The notes below the pieces were generated by a model, which saw only the letters and a program-made list of their open reading frames with translations, ran no database searches and was not told the origin of the DNA. The translations under genes were made by a program, and so were the position numbers. A DNA stretch of 64,000 nucleotides from Pseudoalteromonas sp. Scap06. GTDB lineage: Bacteria > Pseudomonadota > Gammaproteobacteria > Enterobacterales > Alteromonadaceae. Shown in pieces: positions 42,824 to 50,610 of this stretch. Where the stretch lies: assembly GCF_013394165.1 (NCBI RefSeq), contig NZ_CP041330.1, positions 1,418,501 to 1,482,500 on the forward strand, in the 5' to 3' direction. Positions within the stretch are counted from its first letter, which is position 1; each line of letters opens with the position of its first letter.

Positions 42824-42887
42824 AAGCTCCTCGAAATACAGTTTATGTTTTGGTCAACACAACTGTACCGAAAAACTCGAGGAGCTT
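42824..42887. ncRNA. Structured RNA candidate beside the IS110 remnant (bridge RNA?)
   Basis: An outer 11-bp stem AAGCTCCTCGA (42824-42834) / TCGAGGAGCTT (42877-42887) encloses an inner 7-bp stem TACAGTT (42837-42843) / AACTGTA (42861-42867) with a 17-nt loop TATGTTTTGGTCAACAC and an asymmetric internal loop. It lies just upstream of the transposase start, where IS110-group elements encode their guide RNA. The structure is seen directly; the bridge-RNA role is inferred. Confidence 0.45.
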
Positions 42888-42935
42888 TCTATATGATTAT
42901 CAAATCTTGACTTCAGACATTAGAACTAAAATTTC

Positions 42936-42965
42936 TCAAAGCGGCTTGATTTAAGCCGTTATTTT
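42936..42965 (+). terminator. Hairpin with T-tract
   Basis: GCGGCTT-GATTT-AAGCCGT is followed by TATTTTTC. It could end a plus-strand transcript, possibly from the IS110 noncoding end, or mark the element border. Confidence 0.45.
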
Positions 42966-43185
42966 TCTCTAAAAGCACAGCGTCTCGTATTCTCTTTGTG
43001 AAATAATGTTGCTTTGCCAACATAAGTTTTGTGCGTTTGGGGGGAGTTATTTTTAGCATATTATAATTATGATATAGGCGTTGGTGAAAAGCCATTTGTT
43101 TACTTATTTATAAGGTGGATTGTTTTCATAAGTGTTTGTAATATAGTGTCTATTAATCAACCTAAATATAGAATAAGGAACATTC

Positions 43186-43614
43186 ATGGAATTAGTCAAA
43201 ACCACAAGTTTGAAATTTGATGTAACAGAAACTGGTCATCAAATAATACAAGCTAAAATAAACGGACATAAAGTAAATTTAATTTTAGATACAGCGGCGG
43301 GTGCATCTGTTTTAGATAGGGCATGTATTAAAAAGCTTGGAATACAAGAGAAACTAAGTGAAGAAAATGCCGCAGGTTTAGGTACAGCCGACCACGAAAT
43401 GGGCTTATTAGACGTTTTAAAATTTGAATTAGCAGGTCAGTTGTATGAAAGTACAGAGTTTGTTTCACTTAACCTAGACCATGTTCAGCCCGCTGGTGGT
43501 GACAAAATAATACATGGGTTATTAGGCTCTCCATTTTTTAGAAAATACCAAGTTGTGTTAGATTTTGGTACTGATACACTGACAATTAGTGAGCCATTAG
43601 CTGATTGTGAGTAA
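43186..43614 (+). CDS. Retropepsin-like aspartic protease (clan AA)
   Basis: A 142-residue protein with the single-domain retropepsin layout: IILDT-type catalytic triad as LILDTAAGASVLD (Asp35) and a C-terminal GLLGSPFFRKYQVVLDF hydrophobic Gly motif. Such proteins dimerise to form one active site. There is no signal peptide. The start ATG at 43186 follows TAAGGA. It is a lone gene between the IS110 remnant and a REP pair. The substrate is unknown. Confidence 0.82.
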   Translation: MELVKTTSLKFDVTETGHQIIQAKINGHKVNLILDTAAGASVLDRACIKKLGIQEKLSEENAAGLGTADHEMGLLDVLKFELAGQLYESTEFVSLNLDHVQPAGGDKIIHGLLGSPFFRKYQVVLDFGTDTLTISEPLADCE

Positions 43615-43698
43615 TTAAAGTGGCTTTTTTAAGCCGATATTTTGCATATCTAGCACAGCGTGATAAGTCGGGTTGCCCCAAGTGAATTAATCATTTTT

Positions 43699-43774
43699 GT
43701 AGGATGGCGCAGCTTCGCCACTTATCCGACCTACGTTAAAAGGTAGGTTGGTTAAGCCAAAGGCGCGACCCAAC
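43699..43774. repeat. Remote REP pair
   Basis: Two palindromes: GTAGGATGGCGCAGC with GCCACTTATCCGACCTAC (43699-43736), and GTAGGTTGGTTAAGCC to GCGCGACCCAAC (43743-43774). They are diverged relatives of the REPs around the RAYT gene 40 kb away. Confidence 0.75.
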
Positions 43775-43803
43775 AGAGTTCTAATTTAGGTGTCACAAGT
43801 TGG

Positions 43804-43985
43804 TTAATGTAGTTACTTAATTTGTGTGTTTATAACACTATAAAAGCAGCGAATTTGCATGAGTTTCATTAGTAACACTATAATAATCACTTACTCTTGA
43901 GCTTAATTGCAAAAGAGCTAATCAAGCTTTAAATTGCAACGCCATGACTCTATATCCTATTCTATAGATTGTTCGCTGTGCTTAA
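43804..43985 (+). pseudogene. 5' fragment duplicate of the MEST-like hydrolase gene
   Basis: The segment from about 43804 repeats the promoter/leader of the intact hydrolase gene (GTAGTTAC, then TGTGTTTATAAC) and its first 30 or so codons. From ATG 43859 the frame reads MSFISNTIIITYS, stop, A, stop, LQKS, stop, SSFKLQRHD and aligns without gaps to MNVISNTTIITDSLASWHKS and QSTFQFQGHD of the gene at 45286. Three stop codons are present. It ends near the response regulator stop. Confidence 0.82.
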
Positions 43986-43986
43986 T

Positions 43987-45099
43987 TTATTCAACTGCTT
44001 TTAAGCGTTTTGTTATGGCTTGTAATTTTTCTTCTAGTGTAAAAGACAGGACTAAGGTTTCTTCTACAATTTCTTTCGTTTCGTCAACTAATCCTACTAG
44101 CTCCGACTCTTGCTCTTCATCCAAACCTAGAGTGATCATTTTTGATTGTATAGCTTGAGATAAATCATTAACGAGTATTTTTACTTGCTTATCTTGCTCT
44201 GAGCATAGTTTATTTATAGCACTAAAATCATCAGCAAGTTGGCTCTTGAGGGTGTTTAAAGCTTGTTGACGTATCGTCGCTTTTTCTAATTGCTGTTCAA
44301 TAAATTCCATTCGGCTTTCTATAATAGTAAGTAAAATAGCAAAATTATCTCGAAGTCGTCCGAGTAAGCCTTCGTCTTTTGCATTTATTCCTTTTACAAG
44401 TATTGAGCAAGCAGGCGCGTTAAATAATAGGTTAGAGCTAAATGGCACTATTCGTTTTGCTCTTCTGCCTAGTTCAAGAATTTCTTTTTCCAGTTCAGAA
44501 ATAGTTTGTTTTGGAAATTGGTGATATTGGTTTGCTACCCTAAACTCTACACAGCAGCTAGCGCCTGCATTGGTAAAGTACTGCTGTACGTTAGCAAATA
44601 ATGCATCTAAATCGGTTACGTCAAGGTTGTCAGTAAAGAATGAAACTAACTCTCCGAGTTCACTCGCTTGTTGCATTGAGGTAAAAGCAGTTGTAGAGGC
44701 AACATCGTACATTTCTTTTAGATTATTTCGCTCTGTAATACGCAGTTCAACACGCTTTAATTTTTCGTTAAGTTCCTTAAAGTCTACTGGCTTGGCAATA
44801 TAATCATCGCCGCCATACCCATATGCTATGAGTTTGTCTTCACTTGATGTTAAAGCGGATATAAATATAATTTCGCAATCATCGTATTCACCGGATTGAG
44901 TTATTTGTTCAACTAAATCATAACCAGTAAGGCCATTACTAAGTAAAATATCCATCAGGACGACTTGTGGTTGATGCTGTTCCATTAGTGCTAATATTGG
45001 CTCGGTTCCATCAGATGAAGCAATATCGTGTTGCTTAGAAAGCGCAATTTCCATGATGTTTCTATTTTGAGGGTTATCGTCAACGGACAATATTTTCAC
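43987..45099 (-). CDS. Response regulator with an uncharacterised helical output domain
   Basis: A 370-residue protein. Residues 1-120 form a receiver domain: acidic pair D7-D8, phosphoacceptor Asp50 in VVLMDILLS, and the Lys of YIAKPVDF. The C-terminal 250 residues have no DNA-binding, GGDEF or HD motif; they contain a globular part with two cysteines (SCCVEF) and a coiled-coil-rich tail (260-370). No histidine kinase is adjacent. It is sandwiched between the decayed and intact copies of the hydrolase gene, transcribed in the opposite direction. It may act through protein-protein contact. Confidence 0.85.
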   Translation of the reverse strand: MKILSVDDNPQNRNIMEIALSKQHDIASSDGTEPILALMEQHQPQVVLMDILLSNGLTGYDLVEQITQSGEYDDCEIIFISALTSSEDKLIAYGYGGDDYIAKPVDFKELNEKLKRVELRITERNNLKEMYDVASTTAFTSMQQASELGELVSFFTDNLDVTDLDALFANVQQYFTNAGASCCVEFRVANQYHQFPKQTISELEKEILELGRRAKRIVPFSSNLLFNAPACSILVKGINAKDEGLLGRLRDNFAILLTIIESRMEFIEQQLEKATIRQQALNTLKSQLADDFSAINKLCSEQDKQVKILVNDLSQAIQSKMITLGLDEEQESELVGLVDETKEIVEETLVLSFTLEEKLQAITKRLKAVE

Positions 45100-45228
45100 T
45101 TTGACTCCTTAATTTAGTTATTGTCGTCCTATCTTAAATGATATTAGTCATGGAAATGGCTACCCGCAAATAATCGACTTATGTATATTTTTCATTACTT
45201 ATTTAAGTGATACAACTTGAACCCTCAA

Positions 45229-45285
45229 TTAAGGTAGTTACCTAATTTATGTGTTTATAACCCCTATTAAAGCGGAGAAATTGTC
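45229..45285 (+). promoter_or_regulatory. Leader of the hydrolase gene, duplicated upstream
   Basis: The block GGTAGTTACCTAATTTATG and TGTTTATAAC followed by TATTAAAG recurs at 43806-43858 with few changes. Its conservation in both copies suggests promoter function (TATAAC or TATTAA as -10). AGCGGAGAAA before ATG 45286 supplies the ribosome binding site. Confidence 0.5.
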
Positions 45286-46182
45286 ATGAATGTCATTAGC
45301 AACACTACAATAATCACTGACTCATTAGCTTCGTGGCATAAGAGCCAATCGACGTTTCAATTTCAAGGTCATGACATTGCATATCATGTGCAAGGGGAAG
45401 AGGGCGCGCCGTGTTTATTACTGATCCATGGTTACCCAACCGCAAGTTGGGATTGGCATAATCAATGGGCTGCGCTCACTCAACACTTTAAGGTGTTTAC
45501 CCTCGATATGCTGGGCTTTGGTTTTAGTGATAAACCAAAAAACAGTCGCTACACCATTAGTATGCAAGCGGATTTACTGACATATTTTTTAAAGCTGTTC
45601 AATGTAAAAGCAGCGCATATTTTAAGCCATGATTACGGTGACACAGTTGCGCAGGAGCTACTTGCTAGAAGCAACTTAAATGAAGCACATGCCATAAAAA
45701 TACAAAGCATCTGCTTTCTTAACGGCGGGTTATTTCCAGAAACACATAAACCGGTATTATTGCAAAAGCTGTTACTTAGCCCGATAGGCGCTTTAGTGTC
45801 GCGACTTGCGAACTATAAAAGTTTTAAGCATAATTTTGACAATATATGTTCTATACCACTTGCTGAAAAAGAGCTAAACGAATTGTGGCAGTTAATTGAA
45901 TACAAACAGGGTAAGCCTGTAATGGCAAAACTGATTTATTACATCACAGAGCGTAAATTACATCGCGCTCGTTGGGTGAGCGCTTTACAACAAGCAGATA
46001 TACCCATGCGGTTAATTTGCGGTATGGACGACCCTGTTTCGGGCCGTCATATGGTTAAACGATATCGCGAATTAATCATTAATCCAGATATTATTGAATT
46101 GGAAGGGGTAGGACATTACCCGCAATTAGAACAACCAATTCAAATAACTCAGTCCTTTTTTGAATTTCATACATTAAAATAA
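45286..46182 (+). CDS. Alpha/beta hydrolase, MEST/epoxide-hydrolase-like
   Basis: A 298-residue alpha/beta hydrolase. The oxyanion motif HGYP (48-51), the nucleophile elbow LSHDYGD with Asp116 as likely nucleophile, the acid in GMDDPVSG and the His of GVGHYPQLE are seen. An aspartate nucleophile points to epoxide-hydrolase or dehalogenase chemistry instead of an esterase. The blocks GFGFSDKP, LSHDYGDTVAQELL, NGGLFPETHKPVLLQKLL and HYPQLE strongly resemble animal MEST (PEG1). There is no signal peptide. A decayed 5' copy lies 1.4 kb upstream. Substrate unknown. Confidence 0.88.
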   Translation: MNVISNTTIITDSLASWHKSQSTFQFQGHDIAYHVQGEEGAPCLLLIHGYPTASWDWHNQWAALTQHFKVFTLDMLGFGFSDKPKNSRYTISMQADLLTYFLKLFNVKAAHILSHDYGDTVAQELLARSNLNEAHAIKIQSICFLNGGLFPETHKPVLLQKLLLSPIGALVSRLANYKSFKHNFDNICSIPLAEKELNELWQLIEYKQGKPVMAKLIYYITERKLHRARWVSALQQADIPMRLICGMDDPVSGRHMVKRYRELIINPDIIELEGVGHYPQLEQPIQITQSFFEFHTLK

Positions 46183-46185
46183 AGA

Positions 46186-47382
46186 CTAATTTGGCGTTAC
46201 CAGCATCAGCTTTGCCTTTTTGCCATCGGTTAATATCGCTACATTACCTTCAGCAGTAACAAACACATCTCTGAGCCTGCCTTTAGCCTCTGGGAAAATA
46301 TGTGATTGGGTGAACTCACCATTTGCTAAATTAACGCTGTAGAGCTTTTTATCGACCAATGTAGTAATAAGTACGTGGCGTTGCAGTGAAGGGAAGGCTG
46401 CATGCATAGAGCCATAATATGCCATGCCTGATGGCGCAATTGAGGGCGTCCAATCTACGGTTGGTTTAGCCATGCCTGGGTAGTCTCTAAAGGGCGAAAT
46501 ACGTGCTTGCGAGTAGTCATCACCGTTGGTTATTACTGGCCAGCCGTAATTGGTGCCAGCCTTTAAGTAGTTGAGCTCATCACCGCCTGCGGGGCCGTGT
46601 TCGTGGCTAATGATTTGCTTGGTATCGTAATCATAAACCAAGCCTTGCAAGTTACGGTGCCCGAGTGAATAAATGGCATGCGCGGTAGGGGTTTCATGTT
46701 TAATAAACGGGTTATCGCTTGGAATGGTGCCATTTAAATTAATTCGTAGCACTTTACCTAATTGGCTGGTTATAACTTGTGCTTGCTCGCGGTAGTCAAA
46801 GCCATCACCACTTGAAAACAGTAAGCTATTATCGGGCAGTACAAGCGCCCGGCCAGAGTAATGCTGCGGTGTGCCCTTATCGGTGGCAACTTTATAAATA
46901 ACTTTTGGTGCTGAAAACTGCTCGCCATCAAACTTAGCTTTGGCAATAACGAGTCTGTTTGCATCAAGCTCACCTTGGGCATAAGTGAATATTATTTCTT
47001 TTGATTCACTGTAATTTGGCGAAAGTACTATATCGAGTAAACCGCCTTGCCCTGCAACGTATAAGCCCTCGAAGCTTATTTTAACTCGGCTTTGTTGGTT
47101 GTTTTTTATGATGACAACATGGCCATCACGCTCTGTAACTAACCACGTATTGTTTGGGAGCTTAACCATGCTCCATGGTGAATTGAGATCTGTTGCTAAG
47201 GTACTAGCAGTATATTGCTGTGTTGGTAATTCGGCACTGACGTTACAAGAAAACGTTAAAAGCGAGAGTAGCGTAATACAACGTAGAGATTGTTTACCCT
47301 GCAAGCCTTTGCTAGTGTAAGGAAAAAGTTTTATTTTAAGTTGAGATAACCATGCAGTTTTTAACACGTATACTCCCGTCAT
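46186..47382 (-). CDS. PQQ-dependent sugar dehydrogenase (Asd/GDH-B type)
   Basis: A 398-residue beta-propeller protein of the soluble aldose dehydrogenase family (E. coli YliI relative), which oxidises sugars in the periplasm with PQQ. Family segments: LNSPWSMVKLPNNTWLVTERDG, QGGLLDIVLSPNY, YSLGHRNLQGL, HGPAGGDELNYLKAGTNYGW and SIAPSGMAYY. The start is uncertain: ATG 47382 overlaps the divergent gene at 47352 and leaves a long N-region before the hydrophobic core ITLLSLLTFSCNVSA, and a TTG at about 47304 is an alternative. It is convergent with the hydrolase, with a 3-bp gap. Confidence 0.85.
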   Translation of the reverse strand: MTGVYVLKTAWLSQLKIKLFPYTSKGLQGKQSLRCITLLSLLTFSCNVSAELPTQQYTASTLATDLNSPWSMVKLPNNTWLVTERDGHVVIIKNNQQSRVKISFEGLYVAGQGGLLDIVLSPNYSESKEIIFTYAQGELDANRLVIAKAKFDGEQFSAPKVIYKVATDKGTPQHYSGRALVLPDNSLLFSSGDGFDYREQAQVITSQLGKVLRINLNGTIPSDNPFIKHETPTAHAIYSLGHRNLQGLVYDYDTKQIISHEHGPAGGDELNYLKAGTNYGWPVITNGDDYSQARISPFRDYPGMAKPTVDWTPSIAPSGMAYYGSMHAAFPSLQRHVLITTLVDKKLYSVNLANGEFTQSHIFPEAKGRLRDVFVTAEGNVAILTDGKKAKLMLVTPN

Positions 47383-47813
47383 TTCTAGTTTCTTGGTTGC
47401 TTACATTCACTCTTGCTAGCTTGTTTCATAGCCAATACGTTGTCAATCAATTAGTTAATGTAGGTGTCGTGGTGGGCTTTAATGATTGTGTTAATTTAAC
47501 CCTTGAAGACTGGCTTGGCTTGCTACCCACTTACGGCGCTATTATTGCTATTGCATTGAGTATTGCATTTTTTGTGACTTGGTTTATCGCGAAAAAGCTT
47601 AAAAATCAGGGAGTACAATTATTTGTAATTGCGGGTATTGTAGCGTTTGCAACAGCGTTAATTGCTATTGAATCTATTATGAATATTACCATTATTGCGG
47701 GTGCAAGAGGCTGGGGGTTTTATGCGCAATTATGTGCAGGTGCAGTAGGGGGTTATGTATTTGCAAAACTCATTAAGGCAAATAAGCAAAAGGCAGAGCA
47801 TCACGGTTTTTAA
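47352..47813 (+). CDS. Hypothetical membrane protein
   Basis: A 153-residue protein with about four hydrophobic segments (residues 8-25, 58-80, 88-108 and 115-140), starting at ATG 47352, and a basic C-terminus (IKANKQKAEHHGF). It is divergent from the sugar dehydrogenase and overlaps its predicted start by 31 bp. It belongs to no family I can name. Confidence 0.7.
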   Translation: MQFLTRILPSFLVSWLLTFTLASLFHSQYVVNQLVNVGVVVGFNDCVNLTLEDWLGLLPTYGAIIAIALSIAFFVTWFIAKKLKNQGVQLFVIAGIVAFATALIAIESIMNITIIAGARGWGFYAQLCAGAVGGYVFAKLIKANKQKAEHHGF

Positions 47814-47834
47814 GTCCGTATTGGTCTGTAATGT

Positions 47835-47861
47835 AAAAAGCCGCTATAAATACAGCGGCTT
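47835..47861 (-). terminator. Terminator of the NRAMP gene
   Basis: On the minus strand GCCGCT-GTATTTAT-AGCGGC is followed by TTTTTAC, 27 bp downstream of the NRAMP stop. Confidence 0.75.
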
Positions 47862-47887
47862 CTGTGTGTAAGAATTGCGTAGTGATA

Positions 47888-49087
47888 TCAAAAAATCAAA
47901 CTAAAAAGTTTATAACCACTTAAGCCAAAAATAAGCACTAATACTGGTAAAGTAAATAGGTTTACCAACACTGAGTTAGTGTATTTACCCATTACAGAGC
48001 GTTGATTTACTAGCCAAACAAGGTAGGCAGTTACAATTGGCAATAATAAACCATTAGCGGCTTGGGCAAAAATTATCACGGCAACAGGGTCTAAACCCAG
48101 AGATGCTACGGCAGCACCAAATAATAAAATAACAATGGCAACGCCTTTAAAGCGAGTGTTATCCATTTTATTTGACCAACCTAACATGCCACATACCGCG
48201 TAAGCGCCGGCAAGGGGAGCCGTAATAGCGCTGGTTAAGCCTGCGGCAAATAAACCAATAGCAAAAAAGTAATGGGCGGCATCACCTAGTAAGGGTTCAA
48301 GTTGTACCGCCATATTGGCAGCACTTATTTGCCCTGCATCGGTGCCATAAAACGCCACTGATGCGGTTGATAAAATAGCTAAGGTGATCACGCCACCTAG
48401 GGTGATGGACACGCCCGTATCTATATTGGTTTCTTTAATTACTTTTTGTTTGTCACTCTCGCTGTCATGGCGAGCAGCCAGTACCCCTGAGTGTAAAAAT
48501 AAGTTATATGGCACTATGGTCGTACCTACCAATGCTAATACTGTGGTAACTGAGCCCTCTGGCATGCTAGGAACAAAACCAGCTAATATGTCACTGAGCG
48601 AGGGAGCCGCCATAACAAGCGTAGAGATAAACACTAGGCTCATTAAAATCACTAGTAAAATAAGCGCATTTTCAACAACTTTGTGTTTACCGCTATACAG
48701 TAATACGGCACTTAAAAATGCAATCAGTGGTGTCCAAAGTTGGGCATTTACCTGAGGGAATATTTCAATTAATCCCATGCTGGCACCGCTTAAATTACCA
48801 GCCTCGTAGGCGGCACTGCCAACACCAATGGCGCTGATCACTAAAAATATAGCAAGAGATTTAAATAGGGGAGTTTCAATATGGGCTCTTAGTGCTTGTG
48901 CTAAGTCTTGCCCGGTGGCTACGCCTAGGCGCGCCGCCATAGATTGTAATAATATGGTGGCAATTACTGAAAATAGTAGCGTCCATATTAGTGCAAAACC
49001 AAAGTTTGCACCCGCTACGCTCGCGGTGGTAATAGTCCCTGGTCCAATGAAGGCAGCGGTGACGAGTAGTCCTGGTCCTAATCGCAT
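47888..49087 (-). CDS. NRAMP-family transporter with altered metal-site motifs
   Basis: A 399-residue inner-membrane protein with about 11 hydrophobic segments and NRAMP organisation. The canonical metal-binding motif of helix 1 (DPGN) reads G15-P-G-T18 (AFIGPGTITTASVAG), and the helix 6 motif (usually MPHN) reads V192-P-Y-N195 (GTTIVPYNLFLHSG). Loss of both the Asp and the Met ligand argues against ordinary Mn/Fe uptake of the MntH type. The start ATG at 49087 follows AGGG. It could transport Mg2+, another cation or a non-metal substrate. Confidence 0.82.
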   Translation of the reverse strand: MRLGPGLLVTAAFIGPGTITTASVAGANFGFALIWTLLFSVIATILLQSMAARLGVATGQDLAQALRAHIETPLFKSLAIFLVISAIGVGSAAYEAGNLSGASMGLIEIFPQVNAQLWTPLIAFLSAVLLYSGKHKVVENALILLVILMSLVFISTLVMAAPSLSDILAGFVPSMPEGSVTTVLALVGTTIVPYNLFLHSGVLAARHDSESDKQKVIKETNIDTGVSITLGGVITLAILSTASVAFYGTDAGQISAANMAVQLEPLLGDAAHYFFAIGLFAAGLTSAITAPLAGAYAVCGMLGWSNKMDNTRFKGVAIVILLFGAAVASLGLDPVAVIIFAQAANGLLLPIVTAYLVWLVNQRSVMGKYTNSVLVNLFTLPVLVLIFGLSGYKLFSLIF

Positions 49088-49466
49088 AGTTTGACCCTAA
49101 TAGTGCTTTTTATATTGCTATTTAAAGTTACACCTAACGTTTTATAACGCGATGCCTGTAATTATTGCTGCCACTTATACTAAGTGCCTTGCAGCATTGG
49201 CCGCCCCTTGGCTTTGCCTTTTTTGATAACCATATGTTAAAAAAGGTCGCGTAGCATACCAACTTGTATATAAATTTAAAGGGGATAGGTTGCGTTTGCC
49301 TAAACTTTAAACGATTTAATAGGTTTTAGTTGTTATCAAGCTTTGGTACCAAGCAAAAATCTTATATGATGTTGACAATAGCACACAATATAAACTTTCA
49401 AAGGCGACCATTATTAGTGACTGTAATACATCACCTTTAGCTGATAACTCAGAACAATCCCCTGAG
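49088..49466. other. Intergenic region upstream of the EEP gene
   Basis: About 380 bp without a gene. It should hold divergent promoters for the NRAMP and EEP-family genes. No repeat or clear operator recognised. Confidence 0.35.
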
Positions 49467-50558
49467 ATGATGATAACCAATTCAACATTAAAAATAGCCA
49501 CATTTAACCTGTTTAATTATCTTGAGCCACCTAATGCTTATTATGAGTTTGAGCGGATATATACCGCGGAGCAATGGGCAAAAAAACAGCGCTGGATTAT
49601 TGATTATTTAACCGAGCATCAGCCCGATGTAATTGGCTTTCAGGAAGTGTTTAGCATTGAGTCGCTTAGAGAATTAGTAAAGCAGCAAGGTTATGCGCAC
49701 TTTGCTGTGGTGGATGAGCCACAGGTAATAGATGATTTTATTTATAAACGCCCCGTTGTGGCAATAGCTGCAAAATACCCCATTGCTGAAGTAGCGAGCG
49801 TAAAACACGACTATGAGCTTGCCAGTACTTTAGGTTTAACTGAAGATTTTGCCTTTAGTCGTAAAGTTCTTAGAGCCACAATAAATTTGCCGCATATCGG
49901 TAATACCGATTGCTATGTGGTGCATTTTAAATCTAAACGGCCATCAATTGAGATTGATGAAAATAATAAAGAACTAACCGCTGAAAAAAACATTATTGAA
50001 ATTTTAAAAGCAAATGTAGCGGGTGGCTGGGGCTCAACTATTCAGCGCGGTAGTGAAGCAACATTGCTGATGATAGAAATGATAAGCCGTCGTGAGGCCA
50101 CGCAACAGCCTATGATATTAATGGGAGATTTTAATAACGACCTAGCTGATGGCGTTTTAAGCCATTTACTAACCAATACACTGCGTTTTTCCCCTACGTT
50201 TGATAGTAAAACTTACCTTGCAAAATATTGTCTTAACGATGCGTGGCAGTTATTTACAAAGTTAAACGATGATTGCGAGCTTGATGAAGCACCTAATGAG
50301 CCAATAAAAGGTATTACCGATAAAGATAATCGAGGTTTAAAACTACCACGAAAAGCAACGCATTACTTTGGCGCAAGCAGCTCTGTGCTTGATTATATTT
50401 TGCTATCTTGTGAGTTTGATTCTGGCTATGACGACAGTTTTTTTGAAGTAAGCGATTATCATACTTACGATCGTCATTTAATTAACCCCGAGTTTGAGCG
50501 CGACGATTTAAGTACCGATCACGGCGTTGTATGTATCACGCTTAAACTGCGGGAATAA
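49467..50558 (+). CDS. Endonuclease/exonuclease/phosphatase family protein
   Basis: A 363-residue protein of the DNase I/EEP fold. Catalytic motifs: KIATFNLFNYL (Asn), DVIGFQEVFS (Glu), MILMGDFNNDLADGV (Asp-x-Asn) and STDHGVVCITL (Asp-His). A long insert (about 170-210) and an acidic segment near 265-300 are unusual. There is no signal peptide, so it is probably cytoplasmic. Members range from nucleases to inositol phosphatases; the substrate is not evident. Tandem ATG codons open the frame and the ribosome binding site is weak. Confidence 0.85.
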   Translation: MMITNSTLKIATFNLFNYLEPPNAYYEFERIYTAEQWAKKQRWIIDYLTEHQPDVIGFQEVFSIESLRELVKQQGYAHFAVVDEPQVIDDFIYKRPVVAIAAKYPIAEVASVKHDYELASTLGLTEDFAFSRKVLRATINLPHIGNTDCYVVHFKSKRPSIEIDENNKELTAEKNIIEILKANVAGGWGSTIQRGSEATLLMIEMISRREATQQPMILMGDFNNDLADGVLSHLLTNTLRFSPTFDSKTYLAKYCLNDAWQLFTKLNDDCELDEAPNEPIKGITDKDNRGLKLPRKATHYFGASSSVLDYILLSCEFDSGYDDSFFEVSDYHTYDRHLINPEFERDDLSTDHGVVCITLKLRE

Positions 50559-50610
50559 TGATTAACTCACCACTGTTTAGATATTATGCCAAACAGTGGC
50601 GGGTCGTTAT

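Noticed and set aside
43987-44158. Open frame antisense to the response regulator
   Set aside because: It begins within the decayed hydrolase copy and runs antisense to a clear gene; a shadow frame.
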